From assembly GCA_947471745.1 (NCBI GenBank), contig CANJKZ010000013.1:372001-436000 (forward strand): a stretch of 64,000 nt of DNA, read 5' to 3'. Positions 1 through 10,689 of the stretch are shown here, piece after piece. The notes below the pieces were generated by a model. That model ran no database searches, had not been told where the DNA came from, and worked only from the letters and a program-made list of their open reading frames with translations. Each line of letters begins with the position of its first letter. Within the stretch, counting starts at the first letter, position 1. The translations under genes were made by a program, and so were the position numbers. This stretch comes from Closterium sp. Naga37s-1. Taxonomy: Eukaryota; Streptophyta; Zygnematophyceae; Desmidiales; Closteriaceae.

Positions 1-51
1 AAGGCACACTCACAAGTGGCGAAGACAGGAAACACAAAGCGCAACACCTAC

Positions 52-449
52 CGATAGGCCGCCATCAGCATCGAGTGTGCAGAGCACAGTGGTGTTATCC
101 ATGTCCCAGAACTTGATGAGGTAGCCGTCACCAGCAATGACAAGCGCGCTCACAGGAAGCAGACTAAGGATGGGACCAACTGCAAGGGATGCAAACTCAC
201 AGGTTGGGAAGAAAGAGAGGAACACTCACCGGCAGGCCTCCATCAGCATCGAGTGTGCAGAGCACAGCAGTGTTGTCCATGTCCCAGAACTTGATCAGGT
301 ACTCGTCACCGGCGACCAGGAAGCGGTTGTGTGGAGCATGACAGGAGAAAGAAGGGAGAAGCACTCACCGGCAGGCTGCCATCGGCATCAAGTGTGCAGA
401 GCACGGCAGTGTTGTCCATGTCCCAGAACTGAGATACTCGTCATCGGCA
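52..449 (-). repeat. Three tandem partial copies of TOPLESS exon 15
   Basis: The 3' part of exon 15 (536-770) recurs at about 369-449, 230-331 and 52-138, each followed by the GT splice donor and some intron. All three encode a version of the [18 protein letters not shown]40 segment with small differences (GSLP, GGLP, GGLS endings). The copy at 369-449 has lost four bases, which places an AG directly before TTCTGGGAC. From there it reads 20 codons in frame, so it could in principle be spliced after exon 15. The other two have no evident acceptor. The true next exon lies beyond the left edge. Confidence 0.85.
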
Positions 450-535
450 TGGAGAGGCGCGAAAAAGCAAGGAGAACGAAGGGACTCACAAGGACGAATC
501 CTCACAGCGAAAGACAGAGAAGGAGAAGCACTCAC

Positions 536-2958
536 CGGCAGGCCACCATCAGCGTCGAGCGTGCAAAGGACAGAAGTGTTGTCCATGTCCCAGAACTTGA
601 TGAGGTACTCGTCACCGGCGACCAGGAAGCGGTTGCGCGTGGTGTCAAACTGCACCACGCCCAGCGAGCGCTTGCGGAAGCCCAGGTAGCTGCGCTTGAT
701 GGCACCCTCACTCTCGTTCCACTCCACCAGCGACGTCTCGCCCTCCTTGCTCGTGCCACAGGAGAAGAGACTGCGGAGGAGGTCGGGGGAGAGGGAGGGG
801 GGTGGGTGGGTGGTGGGGAAGGTGAGGTGCAGCAACAGGTGGTGCACCACTCACTGTGTGCCAACAGCAGAGAGGGACCCATTTTCATGCATGAACGGTG
901 ACATCTGTGAGGCAATGAATACGTGGCTCGAATCGGTGGCACTTGTGACTCACCGCGTGCCATCAGCCGAGTACCCCATGGTGCTGCACCACTTGCCCGG
1001 TGCATTATAATCCACTCTCGACGCCTGGTGACAGCTTATTGTTCATGTATGGAAGGTAACATCTGTGAGCCAACGAATCTTTGGCTCGAAACTATCTGTG
1101 ACTCACCGTGTGCCATCAGCCGAGTACCCCATGGTGCTGCACCACTTCCCTGGGGCATCATAGTCCACTCTCGACCCCAAATGGTCGTACAGCCACGCCT
1201 TGATCTTGCCGTCTATGGCCGTCGAGAATATGAACTACAAGAGAAGGGACGGCACGGGGAGGAGTAAAGGGAGGGAGTTTGGGAAAGAGGAAAAGAGGAA
1301 ATGGCCGATTACAAAATAGGTGAATGGGAGAATGTGGGAACAAAACTGGCTTTTTCCTTCTCCCTTGCCTTTTTTTCTACACACACGCGTACACACAATG
1401 GTCTTAGGTTCCTGAACATAGAATGCGTAAGCTCAGTCCACGCGCGCTCAGTCAACGCACCTGAATGTTCTCCTTGTGGTGCGGGCACACGGAGTAGACG
1501 GGTGCCTCATGGCCCTCAAACGTGTACAGCTTGCGCCCACTGCTCGCCTCCCACACCTGTGTGCCATGGGATAGGTTAAGGAGTATGGGGCAGGGGATAA
1601 GGAGCATTGGGGCATGGGGCATAATATATGGGGCATGGGACATGGGAAACGGGATAAGCATACGAACTCGCACATGCACATGCACAGGCGCACTCACTTT
1701 GATGGTCTTATCATCGCCACATGTGATAATGCAGAGCTGCTTGTTGGGGTGGGAGAAGGCCAGGTCGTTCACTCCGCTGGACGTTCACCCCGCCCACATG
1801 CGCATGAACTAGCACATGCACACGCACAGAATAACGCACCTTGATGGTTTTATCATCGCCGCATGTGATGATGCAGAGCTGCTTATTGGGGTGAGAGAAG
1901 GCCAGGTCGTTCACTCCACCCACATGCGCATCGATCTGCACAACCCGACACAGGCAAGCAAGAGCAGATGCAACAACAGATTCTCTACTGACATCAGAGT
2001 GAAGGTGAGCAAGTGTCAAGGTGAGCACGCATGGTAAGCATGAGCAAGCACGGCAGCCATCAGCATGCAACACAAGCATCAAACACAGCCTTGCTATCAG
2101 TGCTTCAAGGGTCACTCTGGCACACTAGCACACGCACCTCGAGATGCTGCCCCATGCTGCTTGGGTTCTGATACGTGTAGATGTGCACCATGTGCTTTGA
2201 GAACGCCGCTCCTGCCATGCACCGGCACCACGAGCAACACAAGCAGCATAGCACACAAAGATGAGACACCAACACTTGAAACGTCTCAAGCCAGGAGCGG
2301 CAAGGATAGAGTGAGGGAATTTGCAAAGGTTTAAGGATAGAAAGAGAGGGAGGATTAGAGGGGCGAGAAAAGGAAGATGGGGGGTCGGCAGACGGGCGAG
2401 GACTCACCAAAGAGTTGTCCGTTAGGCTCCCAGATGACACGATTCACAGCGATGGTTTGATCCTTCATCCATAGCGTCTGCAGGGTTGGGAAGAGGGAGG
2501 GAGTGCAAAAGGTGTTCATTCATTGCCCCTTAACAACCTGAAGTGGAGGTCGATCAAGCTGTGGATGGAACCTGGGATTGCAGCAAGCACCTGATACGTC
2601 AGCACCTGGGAGCACTGCAGACACCTGAGAGCGTTGTGCGCACCTGGAACTGAGGCGAGCACTGCTGGGGGTCCCAGAGCTTGAAAGGGCGGTCCACCAA
2701 CTTCTCTCGTGACCCCACCTCCCATATGGATATGGCCACATCCCCCATCTACACACACATGCACGCACGTGTGCACACACACAAGAACACGCAGACGTGC
2801 ACGCACCTGGAATTGAGGCGAGCACTGCTGCGGGTCCCAGAGCTTGAACGGGCGGTCCACCACCTTCTCTCGTGACCCCACCTCCCATATGGCCACGTCC
2901 CCCGTGTTGCTGCCCACTGCACAGACACAAGCATGCACACACGCGTGCACACAGACAT

Positions 2959-3030
<72 letters not shown>

Positions 3031-5280
3031 ATGTACACGCACACACACCACCAATGGTGGCCGAGCCGGGAACGATGAAAGGGAGAGAACAATACAGAGA
3101 TGCATACAGGCAACAGCACACGGCAACACACAGCAGCAAATGCGGCACAAAACTGATGAGCCTCACTGGCAAAGTCAGTGGGGTTGAAGGATGAAATGAA
3201 TGCATAACAAGACAGAGGGCGGGAAAGAATGGGACGCAGGAGGCAGTGGAAGACCACAGGCGCGGAAAAGGGCAGGCAGGCGGGCGGGCAGGTGGAAAGG
3301 GTTTGGAGGGACAACAGTACCGAGCAGCAGCGTGGGCTGGTAGGGGTGGAAGTCCATGGTCATGACACACGAGCCCTGGTTCAGGTTCCTTGCAATCGTC
3401 TTAGGCAGATCCTCCACTGCATACCCGCCCCCCGACCCCACCCCTGCTCCTAGCGCCACTGGCCCCTGTCCCCCTGCTGCTGCCGCTGCCGCTGCTGCAG
3501 CTGCTGCGGCGGCGGCGGCAGTCACGGCACTCCCTAGGCCTGCCCCTGCTACGTTGCCTCCTATTGCTGGTACTGGTGGGCCTGGGATTGCTCCTGGGAC
3601 AGGTGGCGGCTGCTGATTGGGCGGGACTTGACCGTAGACCTGGTGGGGAGTGGGTGGGGTGGAAGCGGGTCGGGTTCAGGAATGGAGGGGGAGAACGGGA
3701 AAGACGAATGAGGAGAAGTGGATGAATACCTAAGAAAGGGGAGAAGGGGATGAGTACGTAAGAAAGTCCCCTGTGCCCGAATACTCCACTCCACTACCAC
3801 AGGGTTGCCTGGCGTTTGGGTCGACTCACAACTCGCTTCTCCCAACCCAAGCCCCTAAGAGCACCTCAAATCACAGGCCACACGCTGGGAGCACCTCACC
3901 TCGTCCATGCCGCCCCGCCCCTGGGCCGTTTGAGCCATGAGCACCATATCGGAGTCCCCTGTGCCCGCCGCCCGGGTACTCCACAGTCACCAAGTTGCTT
4001 GACGGTGCTTTCACTTTCATTCGACTCACAACACAACTCACCCAAGCCTCTGGCAACACTTCACCTCGCCCGCGGGCCATACCCTGGGAGCACCTCACCT
4101 CGTCCATGCCGCCCCTGGGCCGCTTGAGCACCATATCGGAGTCCCCTGTGCCCGCCGCCCGCCCGGGTACTCCACAGTCACCAAGTTGCTTGACGGTGCT
4201 TTCACTTTCATTCGACTCACAACACAACTCACCCAAGCCTCTGGCAACACTTCACCTCGCCCACGGGCCATACCCTGGGAGCACCTCACCTCGTCCATGC
4301 CGCCCCGGGGGCGCTTGAGCACCATGTCAGAATCCCCTGTGCCCGGATACTCCACCGCCACTGGGTTGCCTGGCAGTGCTTACACTTTCAGTCTACTCAG
4401 AACTCACCTCACCCAAGTCTCTGGCAGCGCCTCACCTCGTCCATGCCACCTCTGGGGCGCTTGAGCACCATGTCCGAGTCCCCTGTGCCCGGATACTCCA
4501 CCGCCACTGGGTTGCCTGGCGGTGTGCGCGGCCGCTTCAGCATCGCTGCAGTGGGGGCGACGGTCAGGCACGCAGCATGGACGGGGAAGACGGCAGGCAG
4601 GAACCATGGCGAAGGAGGAAGAGGGAACAGGGCGAAGGAGGGGAAAAGAAGAGACAGGATGCACAAACACACGGATGGGTAAGGGGGAAACGGGGTGATG
4701 GTATGCCACCTGTGCTGCACTAACCCACAAGCACGAGCTGCAGCGGATCACACAACGAGACTAGTGGTCGCACACACACCTGGGTTGGGTCCTGGCGGCA
4801 GGTTGGCAGGGGGCGGCGGCACAACGGCGTGGGGGGGAGGCGCAGCTGCAGGCGGCTGTCCGCCCATCCACCCCGCCAGGGCGGAGGCGGACGGCCCCCC
4901 GGGCTGAAAGGGCTGCAGTGGCTGCTGCAGGTGGGGGAGGGAGGGAAGGGGTGGGGTGCAGAAGAGAGGCGAGAGCATTAGATGCTTTGCAGGCACGGGA
5001 TGGCATAGGCTGGTGGGGCGATTGAAAACGCCATGACAATCCCAAGGAAACAAGCTTACAACAACCTATTTCCTCACCCCCTAACCCCCTAACCATCTTC
5101 AAGCGCCCCTATGATCACCATATTGAACACCACAGCACCTTCAAACTCCCAGCCTTCAGGTTGAACCCTCCCCCAGGCCCCTATCCCTAGACAGACTCAC
5201 CGCATGCCCGCCCACGCCCACGCCCACGCCAACGGGCCCCAGGGGAAACGGATGGGCCTTGGGCGGCTGCTGCTGCTGCT

Positions 5281-5317
<37 letters not shown>

Positions 5318-7553
5318 CTGAACGGCGGAGAGAAGCGAGTTGGGCGGAGCAGGCTGCTGCGGCTGTGTGCGTCCCCCGTTGGGCGCGGGCCCACAGGTGT
5401 GGTCCACAAAGAGGGTCTTGATGTCGGGGTTGGGGCGCGGGTTCTTGCACAGCTGGTGCTGCCAGTTGAGACTGGTGGGGATGGGGAGAGGGCGGCAGGG
5501 AGGGATGGAAAGGAAGAGAGAGACGAAGAGAGAGAGATAGAGAGAGGGAGAGAGAGGGAGAGAGAGGGAGAGAGAGAGAGGGTGTGTAGGTAAGTTCATG
5601 GGAAAGTGCTGACTTTGCCTTGCTACCAAGGTAAGTTCATTTTCTGAGCTATCAAGGATCAAGGATAGAAACACAATCAAACCCACCTCTGGTTGATGAG
5701 CGTGCGCAGGCGCGAGTTCTTGAGGTTGGGGAACTGCAGCTTGTCGCGGAAGAGCGGGTTGGCCTCGATCAGCTTCTTCAGCTCCAGCAGCATGATGTTG
5801 CGCGCCGACTTGGTGTCGCCGTACTTGCTCAGCTGCTCGTTCTCGCTGTGGGGATATGGGAAGGGAATATGGGAGGGAGGGGGGTCAGCAGCATGATGTT
5901 GCGCGGCGACTTGGTATCTCCGTACTTGCTCAGCTGCTCGTTCTCGCTGCACAACGCGGGCATTGCAGGATATGGGACGAGTCGGGAAGGCGGGGGGGGG
6001 GGTGGGGGGGAGGGGGCGGGGGGGGGGGGGAAGAGGGGGAGGGGATGGGGGGGGAGGGGAGGGAAGGGGGGGGGGATAACTCAGCAGTATGATGTTGCGC
6101 GCCAACTTGGCGTCCCCATACTCGCTCCGCTGTTCGTTCTCGCTGCAGCTACGCGCAATGCGCAATGCGGAAAGGGCTGTGCGGAACGAAAGGGAGAGGA
6201 AGGGGGAAATCGACGTGGCGAACGAGGCGGGACGAGAAAGCGTTTGTCGCGAGCACTCATACGAATAGTGGAAAAGGCGATAGTCGTCGAGTCAAGACTT
6301 GGCTGCACCAAGGGCTGCACGGGAACGCATGCAAGCTACCAGAGTCAAGTATGCGAAGAACTACTGGTGACCAGCGTTGACAACGAAAAAGAAAAACAAT
6401 CATGGTTGTTAACAGTTGACTAACGGCTGGAGGCGCAGTCCAAAGAACCGCGCTACAGAACCGAACAGACTTTGACCAAGGCGCAGTCCAAAGAAACGTG
6501 TTATAGAACGGAACAGACGTTGACCAACCCGAGACGCGGAAACGCACCGGAAATTGTCCAAGGTCAGTAGCTGAGTGATCTCCTTATAGAGCTCCTCGTT
6601 AAACGACGCGAAAACCTTGAGGTCCTTCACCAGGATCTCTACAGCCTTGGCTCGATCTTGCCTGAGATCCGACGGGCGAGCAAGGGAGGATACAATAATG
6701 TAGCAATAAGTTCAATGCAATAATTGCGGAGTGACAGGAGGGACAAAAGGCCAGCAATGGCCACTGGTCCACGCGCCGAATCAAACGGGGAATGGAGATA
6801 GCCGAAACAATAAAATTCGAACACGTAGAGACGATCGCGAGGATCTGAAATGACGGAGCAGCGCGTTGTGACCTGAAAGCACAGTCAAGGTCTTAACGGT
6901 TACACGCTTGGCTCGGACATGATGACGTCACCGCTGAAGTCAGACATGTCGTCCCCGCTCCGACGCGACTTATTTCGAAGCATGATCAAACTGCGCGTCC
7001 TTTATTTCAAAGCGACCGTCTGAAACGGTGATCACTAAAAACGGCGGAAATCAACGCGTGGAGCGACTCGATGCACCGAGGACGGCAAACCACGCACTTG
7101 TCCAGCGCCTCGAGGTATTTCTGCTTCCTGATCTCGAAAAATATCTTCATGGAGTAGCGATTGTCGTCGACTTTGGTGAAGCCCGCGAGGTAGCGCTCCA
7201 CCTCCTCCCACTCCCCCGCCACCACCTGGTCTTCGAAATACTTCATGTTGAAGAAAAAACCCGATTCCTGCTCGAGCCTGCGTCGGTTCGCGGATGGGAG
7301 AGTGAAAAGGTTGGAAAACATAATACTTTCTTGAATGACTTCTCGCGAACCGAAACGGAATATGGTTTCTTCATATATGCTTTGATTGTAATTCAATAAG
7401 GCTGATAAAAAGCGTAAGTACTGGGCTTTTTCTTTTGTGAAGAAACTTAAAACAGGTCTCTAAGAGTTCTTACTTGTGAACGGTTTCTTTGAACTTCTCT
7501 TCATCGAGAAATTGTAGTATTAGGAACACGAGCTCTCGACTTAACGACGACAT
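536..7553 (-). CDS. TPL: TOPLESS-type Groucho/TLE corepressor, 3' end beyond window
   Basis: Fifteen exons carry the first 729 codons: 7474-7553, 7098-7277, 6548-6661, 5687-5845, 5201-5471, 4780-4924, 4436-4545, 3321-3639, 2807-2916, 2408-2477, 2138-2211, 1840-1935, 1461-1556, 1107-1234 and 536-770. All junctions are GT-AG and the phases agree. The protein starts [15 protein letters not shown] (LisH), then CTLH ([19 protein letters not shown]) and the rest of the tetramerising N-terminal domain that binds EAR motifs. A proline-rich linker follows with a CAG-coded polyglutamine run (exon 5), LKRPRTPP (exon 7) and polyalanine (exon 8). WD40 repeats begin at [15 protein letters not shown] and continue through [20 protein letters not shown] to [19 protein letters not shown]. 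The family is about 1,130 aa in Arabidopsis, so the second WD40 propeller is probably missing at the left edge. It is a nuclear corepressor recruited by EAR-motif repressors. Six exons have partial tandem copies nearby, listed separately. Confidence 0.95.
954..1022 (-). repeat. Partial copy of TOPLESS exon 14
   Basis: The last ~65 bases of exon 14 (1107-1234), encoding [23 protein letters not shown] with Asp changed to Asn, are repeated downstream with their GTGAGTC donor. Intron sequence beyond the donor is also shared (ATCTGTGAG and TGGCTCGAA words near 900-940 and 1060-1090), so the duplicated unit spans the exon-intron junction. The reading phase does not fit a simple extra exon, so I regard it as a non-functional remnant. 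Confidence 0.8.
1698..1797 (-). repeat. Partial copy of TOPLESS exon 12
   Basis: A second copy of the exon 12 WD40 segment ([20 protein letters not shown]) lies between exon 12 (1840-1935) and exon 13 (1461-1556), with its own GT donor. It carries a short internal duplication around GGAGTGAACG that disturbs the reading frame. Probably a decayed duplicate. Confidence 0.8.
2644..2748 (-). repeat. In-frame duplicate of TOPLESS exon 9
   Basis: This copy of exon 9 (2807-2916) has an AG at 2749-2750, reads 35 codons without a stop ([19 protein letters not shown] core) and ends at a GTGCGC donor. Entry and exit are both phase 0, so inclusion after exon 9 would add 35 residues without a frameshift. 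It has six extra bases relative to exon 9. From exon 8 directly it would be out of frame, so it could only be an additional exon, not a replacement. Confidence 0.75.
2958..3020. repeat. (CA)n microsatellite in TOPLESS intron 8
   Basis: An almost pure run of about 30 CA dinucleotides, flanked by imperfect CA/TG-rich sequence on both sides, between exons 8 and 9. Confidence 0.95.
3765..4369 (-). repeat. Four tandem copies of TOPLESS exon 7
   Basis: Exon 7 (4436-4545) is followed in the gene direction by copies at 4290-4369, about 4099-4193, about 3900-4003 and a shorter one at about 3765-3813. The first three keep the GACGAG/GTGAGG donor. The nearest copy has an AG acceptor at 4370-4371 and reads 26 full codons ([20 protein letters not shown]) in the phase required after exon 6 and before exon 8. 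It could therefore replace exon 7, dropping the [10 protein letters not shown] segment. The next two have small indels that break the frame. Spacing between copies is roughly 145-195 bp and includes intron sequence with a TCGACTCAC-type word in most units. Confidence 0.85.
5523..5582. repeat. GAGAGG-type purine microsatellite in TOPLESS intron 4
   Basis: Repeated GAGAGAGGGAGA units on the plus strand. On the coding strand this is a polypyrimidine run upstream of the exon 5 acceptor at 5472-5473. Confidence 0.9.
5886..6142 (-). repeat. Two upstream copies of the start of TOPLESS exon 4
   Basis: The first ~60 bases of exon 4 with its acceptor recur in intron 3 at 6082-6142 and 5886-5946. Each begins GCAG/CGAGAACGA and would join exon 3 in phase, reading [17 protein letters not shown] and [17 protein letters not shown] against the parental [17 protein letters not shown]. 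Neither copy has a clear donor, so use of these acceptors would lead into intron sequence. Here the 5' part of the exon is copied, unlike the other exons. Confidence 0.8.
5989..6075. repeat. G-rich tract in TOPLESS intron 3
   Basis: Nearly continuous runs of 4-13 G separated by single A, T or C on the plus strand, giving many possible G-quadruplex combinations. It lies between the two partial exon 4 copies. In the transcript it is a poly-C/pyrimidine tract. Confidence 0.9.
6431..6526. repeat. ~47-bp tandem duplication in TOPLESS intron 3
   Basis: Two slightly diverged copies of a unit starting GCGCAGTCCAAAGAA and ending GAACAGAC-TTGACCAA, immediately downstream of exon 3. No coding content. 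Confidence 0.8.
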
Positions 7554-8390
7554 GGTTCAAGCTCGAGGCGCCAAAACGGCGTACAGCTCGCGATAGCTTC
7601 TCGATCTACGTTGTCGGGATAGTCACAAGTGCTAGAAATAGCCCCAAGTCCAAGAACTTCTGAAACCTACAGAGTCAGCCAGCAGAAACTAATTATCCAT
7701 CGGTTTGGTCAGCTAAATTAGTTGAGAGGTGAACGTACGATCGCCTCAAATAGAGCGGAAGTTCATGAACGGGGTGCACGAGGTGAGATACGACAAGGCT
7801 CGACGTGTCGACGTCGGGAGGGTTGCGTAGTGTTATAGAATCTCTTATACCGTCTCTCACGCCTACGGTACATGAAGAGTACTGGTATTTCAGTAGTAAC
7901 TTACAAATGAACAAATTAGCATAACAATAGTGAAATGAAATATTTCGATCCGTAATAGATGGACACCACTAATTAACCACCATACGTCAATACTGCGCCT
8001 GAAAAAATAACATAGCCTAATATGAGCAAATAATTGCATTCCAATTAACAAAATAATGTATGATTTGTTGTTTGGTTGTAATAAAAGTTGCAAACAAAAG
8101 GTACACTTAAGTTGACCAAATCGAATAACATATTGACAAGAAGATATGAATGACACATATTTCTACTGCTCAATTATCAACAATCAAACCACTAGCAACA
8201 GATTGGAATGTATATAACTTGGGGAACCAACTTACACTAAAGAGGATATTTTGCTGACTTGGTTTGGCTAGGGTTTCGTTCTCCTCCCAACCAACTGCTC
8301 CTCTCAAATGCTCTCTACCCTTTCTCTCACGCTCTTTCCAACTCTCGTCAATCTAGAACTCCTACGACCTTCTCAGGTACTACGCTACCT
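7554..8390. other. Presumed 5' leader and promoter region of TOPLESS; no gene seen
   Basis: AT-rich sequence upstream of the TOPLESS start codon at 7553. No reading frame resembles a known protein. A promoter is expected here from position, but I could not identify a convincing TATA box or transcription start. Confidence 0.4.
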
Positions 8391-8569
8391 TGTTAGTGCC
8401 TAAGCCGCGCGCGCCTAGAGCGCTTGCCCTTGACCCTCGCACATTAGGCAAAATAGCATAGAGCACTCGCGGCCTTAGCGCTCAAACCTAGGCCGATGGC
8501 GCCTAGGTGGCTGGCCCTTGGGCGTTAACGCCAAGGGCGTTGGCCTTAGGGCGCTCCCGCCTTTGCCGT

Positions 8570-9305
8570 CATTGGCGTGTAAGGCGCGGGCGCCGTTGGC
8601 GCTGGCGCCGTTCGCGGTGGCCCCTTTGGGCGCGGGCGCCGTGGGCGCTGGCGCCTTTTGGCGCTGGCGCTGGCGCTGTCGCCGTTTGGCGCAGGCGCTG
8701 GCGTTGGCGCCTTTTGGCGCTGGCGCTTGCGCTGTTTGGCGCTGGCGCTGGTGCTGGCGCCTTTTGGTGCTGGCGCTGGCGCCTTTTGGCGCTGGCGCTG
8801 GCGCCGTTTGGCGCTGGCGCTAGCGCCTTTTGGCGCTGGCGCTTGCACCTTTTGGCGCTGGCGCTGGCGCTGGCGCCGTTTGGCGCAGGCGCTGGCGCCA
8901 TTTGGCGCAGGCGCTGGCGCCTTTTGGCGCTGGTGCTGGCGCCTTTTGGCGCTGGCGCTGGCGCCGTTTGGCGCAGGCGCTGGCGCCTTTTGGCGCTGGT
9001 GCTGGCGCCTTTTGGCGCTGGCGCTGGCGCCGTTTGGCACTGGCGCTGGCGCCGTTTGGCGCAGGCGCTGGCGCCTTTTGGCGCTGGTGCTGGCGCCTTT
9101 TGGCGCTGGCGCTGGCGCCGTTTGGCGCTGGCGCTGGCGCTGGCGCCGTTTGGCGCAGGCGCTGGTGCTTGCGCCTTTTGGCGCTGGCGCTGGCGCCTTT
9201 TGGCGCTGGCGCTGGCGCTGGCGCCTTTTAGCGCTGGCGCCGTTTGGCGCAGCCGCTGGCGCCTTTTGGCGCTGGTGCTGGCGCCGTTTGGCGTTTGCGT
9301 TTGCT
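8570..9305. repeat. GC-rich minisatellite built from GGCGCTGGCGCC units
   Basis: About 740 bp of irregularly alternating short units, mainly GGCGCTGGCGCC, CTTTTGGCGC, CGTTTGGCGC and GCAGGCGCTGG. Almost every unit contains the palindrome GGCGCC or CAGCGCC/GGCGCTG, so each strand can fold on itself. Long open frames occur on both strands only because the unit has no stop codon; they read monotonous Ala/Gly/Arg/Trp or Arg/Gln/Pro repeats and I do not regard them as genes. The array is preceded at 8395-8545 by less regular palindrome-rich sequence. Confidence 0.9.
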
Positions 9306-9505
9306 GATGTCATGTGCACATGGTGATAACTCATACCCTCTCCTCCCCCGCCCGTTCTCCACACCCGCTTTCCAGGGATGTGGCTTGCAAGGGCTCCGCG
9401 GCGGCGGCAACAGCAACGGGGGGCTGCGAGCAACGTCGGCACAAGACGGTGAGCGAGGGGAATAGACAGTAGAAAATGACGACAGGGCGAGGAAGTGGGC
9501 GAGTA

Positions 9506-9565
9506 CGGCTAGGGAGAGGGAGAGGGAGAGGGAGAGGGATAGGGAGAGGGAGAGGGAGGGGAAGA
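9506..9565. repeat. (GGGAGA)n microsatellite
   Basis: About eight GGGAGA units with minor interruption (GGGATA), purine-only on the plus strand. Confidence 0.9.
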
Positions 9566-9756
9566 GGTAGAGAAAGAGGGAAGGAGAGGGCAGGGGTTGG
9601 TAGAGTTGTATAGAAATACGGAGGTTAAGAAATGTAACCAAATTTTGTGTTTTCTAGAACTTTGGGCATTGTTATCTTTCGGGTTGGCTTCTAGGGTACT
9701 TGGTTGGGCACGTTAACGTAGTGCTATGGCGGCGTGGGCCCTAACTTCCCGGTCCC

Positions 9757-9785
9757 TTTTCCTTCCCCCCCCCCCCCCCCCCCCC
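9757..9785. repeat. Poly-C tract
   Basis: A run of about 28 C residues followed by TCTCTCTC. No associated gene. Confidence 0.9.
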
Positions 9786-10029
9786 TCTCTCGAATCTTAC
9801 CTAATTTCTCATACCTTTGTTTGTAGTTTATGCTTATCGATGTTGGTTTCCTCTTGCGTTTCACTTCACTACCAATAAAATATTGGGAGAGAGCGGATGT
9901 GAGAGTGAAGGAAGAGCTGGAGGGAGCACCAAGAGCGTGTGGTAGGGAGCGTGGGAGGGAGAGGCGGCGTGCACCGTTGGCCTGGGCTCCATGGGCTGTT
10001 GTGCCTAAGCCGATTCCGCTTAGGGCGTG

Positions 10030-10590
10030 AGTGTATGTGAGTGGTTGCAAGAGTGAGTGCGGTGTGAATTGGTGCGAGTGCGGGTGGGTGCAAGATTGAA
10101 ATGTGCGCATGCAGTTGAGGGTGAGTGCGGTTGTGAGCGCAAGTGTTAGCGTGAGTGCGATGGTGAATGAGAGAGCAAGTGTGAGCATGAGTGCGCGAGC
10201 GAGTGTGAAAGCAAGTGTGGTAGGGAGTGAGGGCGAGTGCAAATGTGAGAGTGAGTATGGGTGTGAGTGCGAGGTTGAGTGCAAGGGTATGGGTGTGAGT
10301 GCAAAAGGGAGTGCGAATGTGCGTTCGAGTGTGCGTGCTAGGATGAGTACGAGGATGAGTGCACGTGTTTGTGTGTGTGTTTCTGTGAGTGCTGAAGAAG
10401 AGTTGTGAGTGAAGAGCGAGTGTGATAGTGAGTGCGAGGGTGAGAACAAGGGTGATCGCGGGTATGAGTGCGGGTGTGAGTGAGAAGTGCGTGCGACGGC
10501 GTGTGCGAGAGCAAGTGTGTGAGTGGGTGCGAGATTGAATACAAGAGTGAGTGCGTTTGTGAGTGTGAAGTTGAACTTGAGGGTGGCTTC
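10030..10590. repeat. Degenerate GTGAGTGCGA minisatellite
   Basis: Several hundred bases of short irregular units of about 6-12 bp of the type GTGAGTGCGAG/GTGAGTGTGAG. The open frames across it translate to low-complexity Val/Ser/Glu/Cys sequence and are not credible genes. Confidence 0.8.
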
Positions 10591-10689
10591 AAGGTATGGC
10601 ATCATGCTGGTGTAGTATCTGTGGTGCCACGACTGATACCCATTTTCCTCTGTGAGCTGTCAACCCATTGCTCATCTTCTTTTATTGTG

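Noticed and set aside
2945-3060. Regular repeat array considered as CRISPR-like
   Set aside because: It is a plain CA dinucleotide microsatellite without spacers, in a eukaryotic intron. None of the tandem arrays in the window has unique spacers between conserved repeats.
8507-9442. Long open frames on both strands over the GGCGCC array
   Set aside because: They exist in several frames at once and translate to monotonous Ala/Gly/Arg/Trp or Arg/Gln/Pro repeats. The repeat unit lacks stop codons, so this is not evidence of a gene.
10030-10605. Ser/Val/Glu-rich frames and a 293-codon Thr/His/Leu-rich minus frame
   Set aside because: Low-complexity translation of a GTGAGTGCGA-type repeat, with no recognisable domain.
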